Assembly (NCBI RefSeq): GCF_027596085.1
Contig: NC_072456.1
Location: 16,692,744 to 16,756,743 of the forward strand
Length of the DNA stretch: 64,000 nucleotides
Source of the DNA: Anoplopoma fimbria
Taxonomy: Eukaryota; Chordata; Actinopteri; Perciformes; Anoplopomatidae
Reading direction: 5' to 3'
Position 1 is the first letter of the stretch. Each line of letters starts with the position of its first letter. The position numbers and the translations under genes were made by a program. The notes beneath the pieces are model-generated. The model had not been told where the DNA came from. It made no database searches and saw only the letters and a list, made by a program, of their open reading frames with translations. Below are positions 62,801 through 64,000 of the stretch, one piece after another.

Positions 62801-64000
62801 CGAGGTTTGGGTTGAATTATTGTGGCTTCTGAACAAGAAGATACTTTAAAAACCACGATTAACTTTGTACATTTTTCGAAATAATCAGGTTTCTCCATCA
62901 GAACTCTACTTATCTGGGGTTTCCTAATCCCTCCAACTGATAAAGTGATCCGGGTCGGGTCGCTAATTCAGATGGTGTTTCAGAGATCTAGGTTACAGCC
63001 AAATGCAGCAAATGATCATATTACTTAAGCGCATATGAATGCAGCCTATGTGTGTGCATTAGCGTGTGTATGTGTTTACACATGTCTCATAGTGTCCAGT
63101 AGGAAGTGTGCTAATGGTGGCTTTTCCCAGTGCAGGGCCCCCTGCAGATTAGAGTTCAGATGTTGTGTTGATTGATCCATCTGTACCTCTTTCTGCATAT
63201 TCCTCAGAATGAGCACTGGGCCCTCAGAGTGTTAGGTCCTTCACAGTGGGTTCCTTGTTTTATGATGTAACTAACACCACAGCCAAGCATTCCTGAGAAT
63301 CACACTGCTGATTGCCAAACACAGATTGTAATCCTGGGCACAATGCCTCTTTTTTTCCCCCCCAACAAAATATAGCTGATTCACATTTTGCAAATATGTC
63401 CCAGTCTACCTTGTATTAATTTATTCTATAATCTGTCTATTCAACCAAATTGACAGGCAAAACTTAAATTTGGACGATTCAGCAAACCCTGGATTTTGTT
63501 GTATGAAAGATGTTCACTTCCACACCATTAGTTTTTACCTGGCTACATCAAAGGACATACTTAATCTCACACTGCTGAATTTAGATTTTGGATGTAAATC
63601 ATGTGCTGCAGAACCATCTGTCTAGATAAATATGCTCCTGTGGAATAGTGCTGGTCATTGGTACATTGTCCGCCCTTAGATCTTAAGATAGTGTTCAAGC
63701 ATGAGGCATCTCGAAACTGCAACGTAAGGTTGCTTAAAGGGAGTTTCCACACTCTAAAAAGTAATTCAGGGGACCTATTACCACCACTTAATTAAATGCA
63801 TGGTTGCAAGATAAAAATTCTAATTTATTGATTTAGATAAACCTTTTAAATTGCAAACATTATTTTAATGAGTTGTGTTGACATAATAATGTTGGTAATT
63901 ACATCAACTTAATATTGTTTGTAATTTAAACTCAAATTTCTGCATTAATTGATTTAAAACAAAATTCAAGTTGTAGTAACTTAATGAAATTGGCTTGATA
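59854..64000. other. Non-coding DNA to the window end
   Basis: About 4 kb with no recognised exon, RNA gene or repeat family. A run of C after a run of T lies at about 63350. The next gene beyond FAM43A in human order is not reached. Confidence 0.4.

Overview
This is nuclear DNA from a ray-finned fish, most likely a percomorph teleost. The evidence is split vertebrate genes with short introns, long CA/TG and AT microsatellites, fish-type L2 LINE and tRNA-derived SINE sequences, and hAT and pogo-like DNA transposon derivatives. Three protein genes are recognisable, all in the first 16 kb. Their order, TMEM44 then LSG1 then FAM43A, matches human 3q29, with TMEM44 and LSG1 on the minus strand and FAM43A on the plus strand. 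Species and gene identities come from reading the translations against remembered families; no database search was possible.

Region by region: 1-1.8 kb is the 3' side of TMEM44, with a candidate poly(A) signal and a CTCF-like motif. 1.83-4.57 kb is TMEM44 (10 coding exons, 394 aa as modelled), a multi-pass membrane protein whose C-terminal membrane part looks like a PQ-loop protein. 5.74-11.22 kb is LSG1 (14 coding exons, 643 aa as modelled), the circularly permuted GTPase of 60S ribosome maturation. Intron 2 of LSG1 carries a hAT-derived element with a clean 8-bp target duplication. 11.2-13.8 kb is the divergent LSG1/FAM43A intergenic region. It contains a tandem duplication of about 0.8 kb whose second copy received a 293-bp SINE flanked by a 7-bp target duplication. 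14.07-15.11 kb is FAM43A (346 aa, one coding exon), a PTB-domain protein, followed by about 0.8 kb of 3' UTR.

From 15.9 kb to the right end I see no protein gene. This stretch of 48 kb holds microsatellites, a 5'-truncated L2 LINE (22.3-23.2 kb), a small direct duplication (29.2-29.5 kb), the 5' part of another LINE (34.4-34.8 kb), a pogo-like element that keeps the start of its transposase (50.35-50.92 kb), and several worn teleost repeats. The position next to the developmental-type gene FAM43A makes distal enhancers plausible, but that cannot be shown from one sequence.

The most interesting signals are splicing signals. LSG1 intron 10 reads as a minor-spliceosome (U12-type) AT-AC intron, and TMEM44 intron 6 as a U12-type GT-AG intron. 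In LSG1 a weaker U2-type GT-AG pair encloses the AT-AC pair in frame. The three genes are not known to act in one pathway. I found no evidence of a wholly new biological system.
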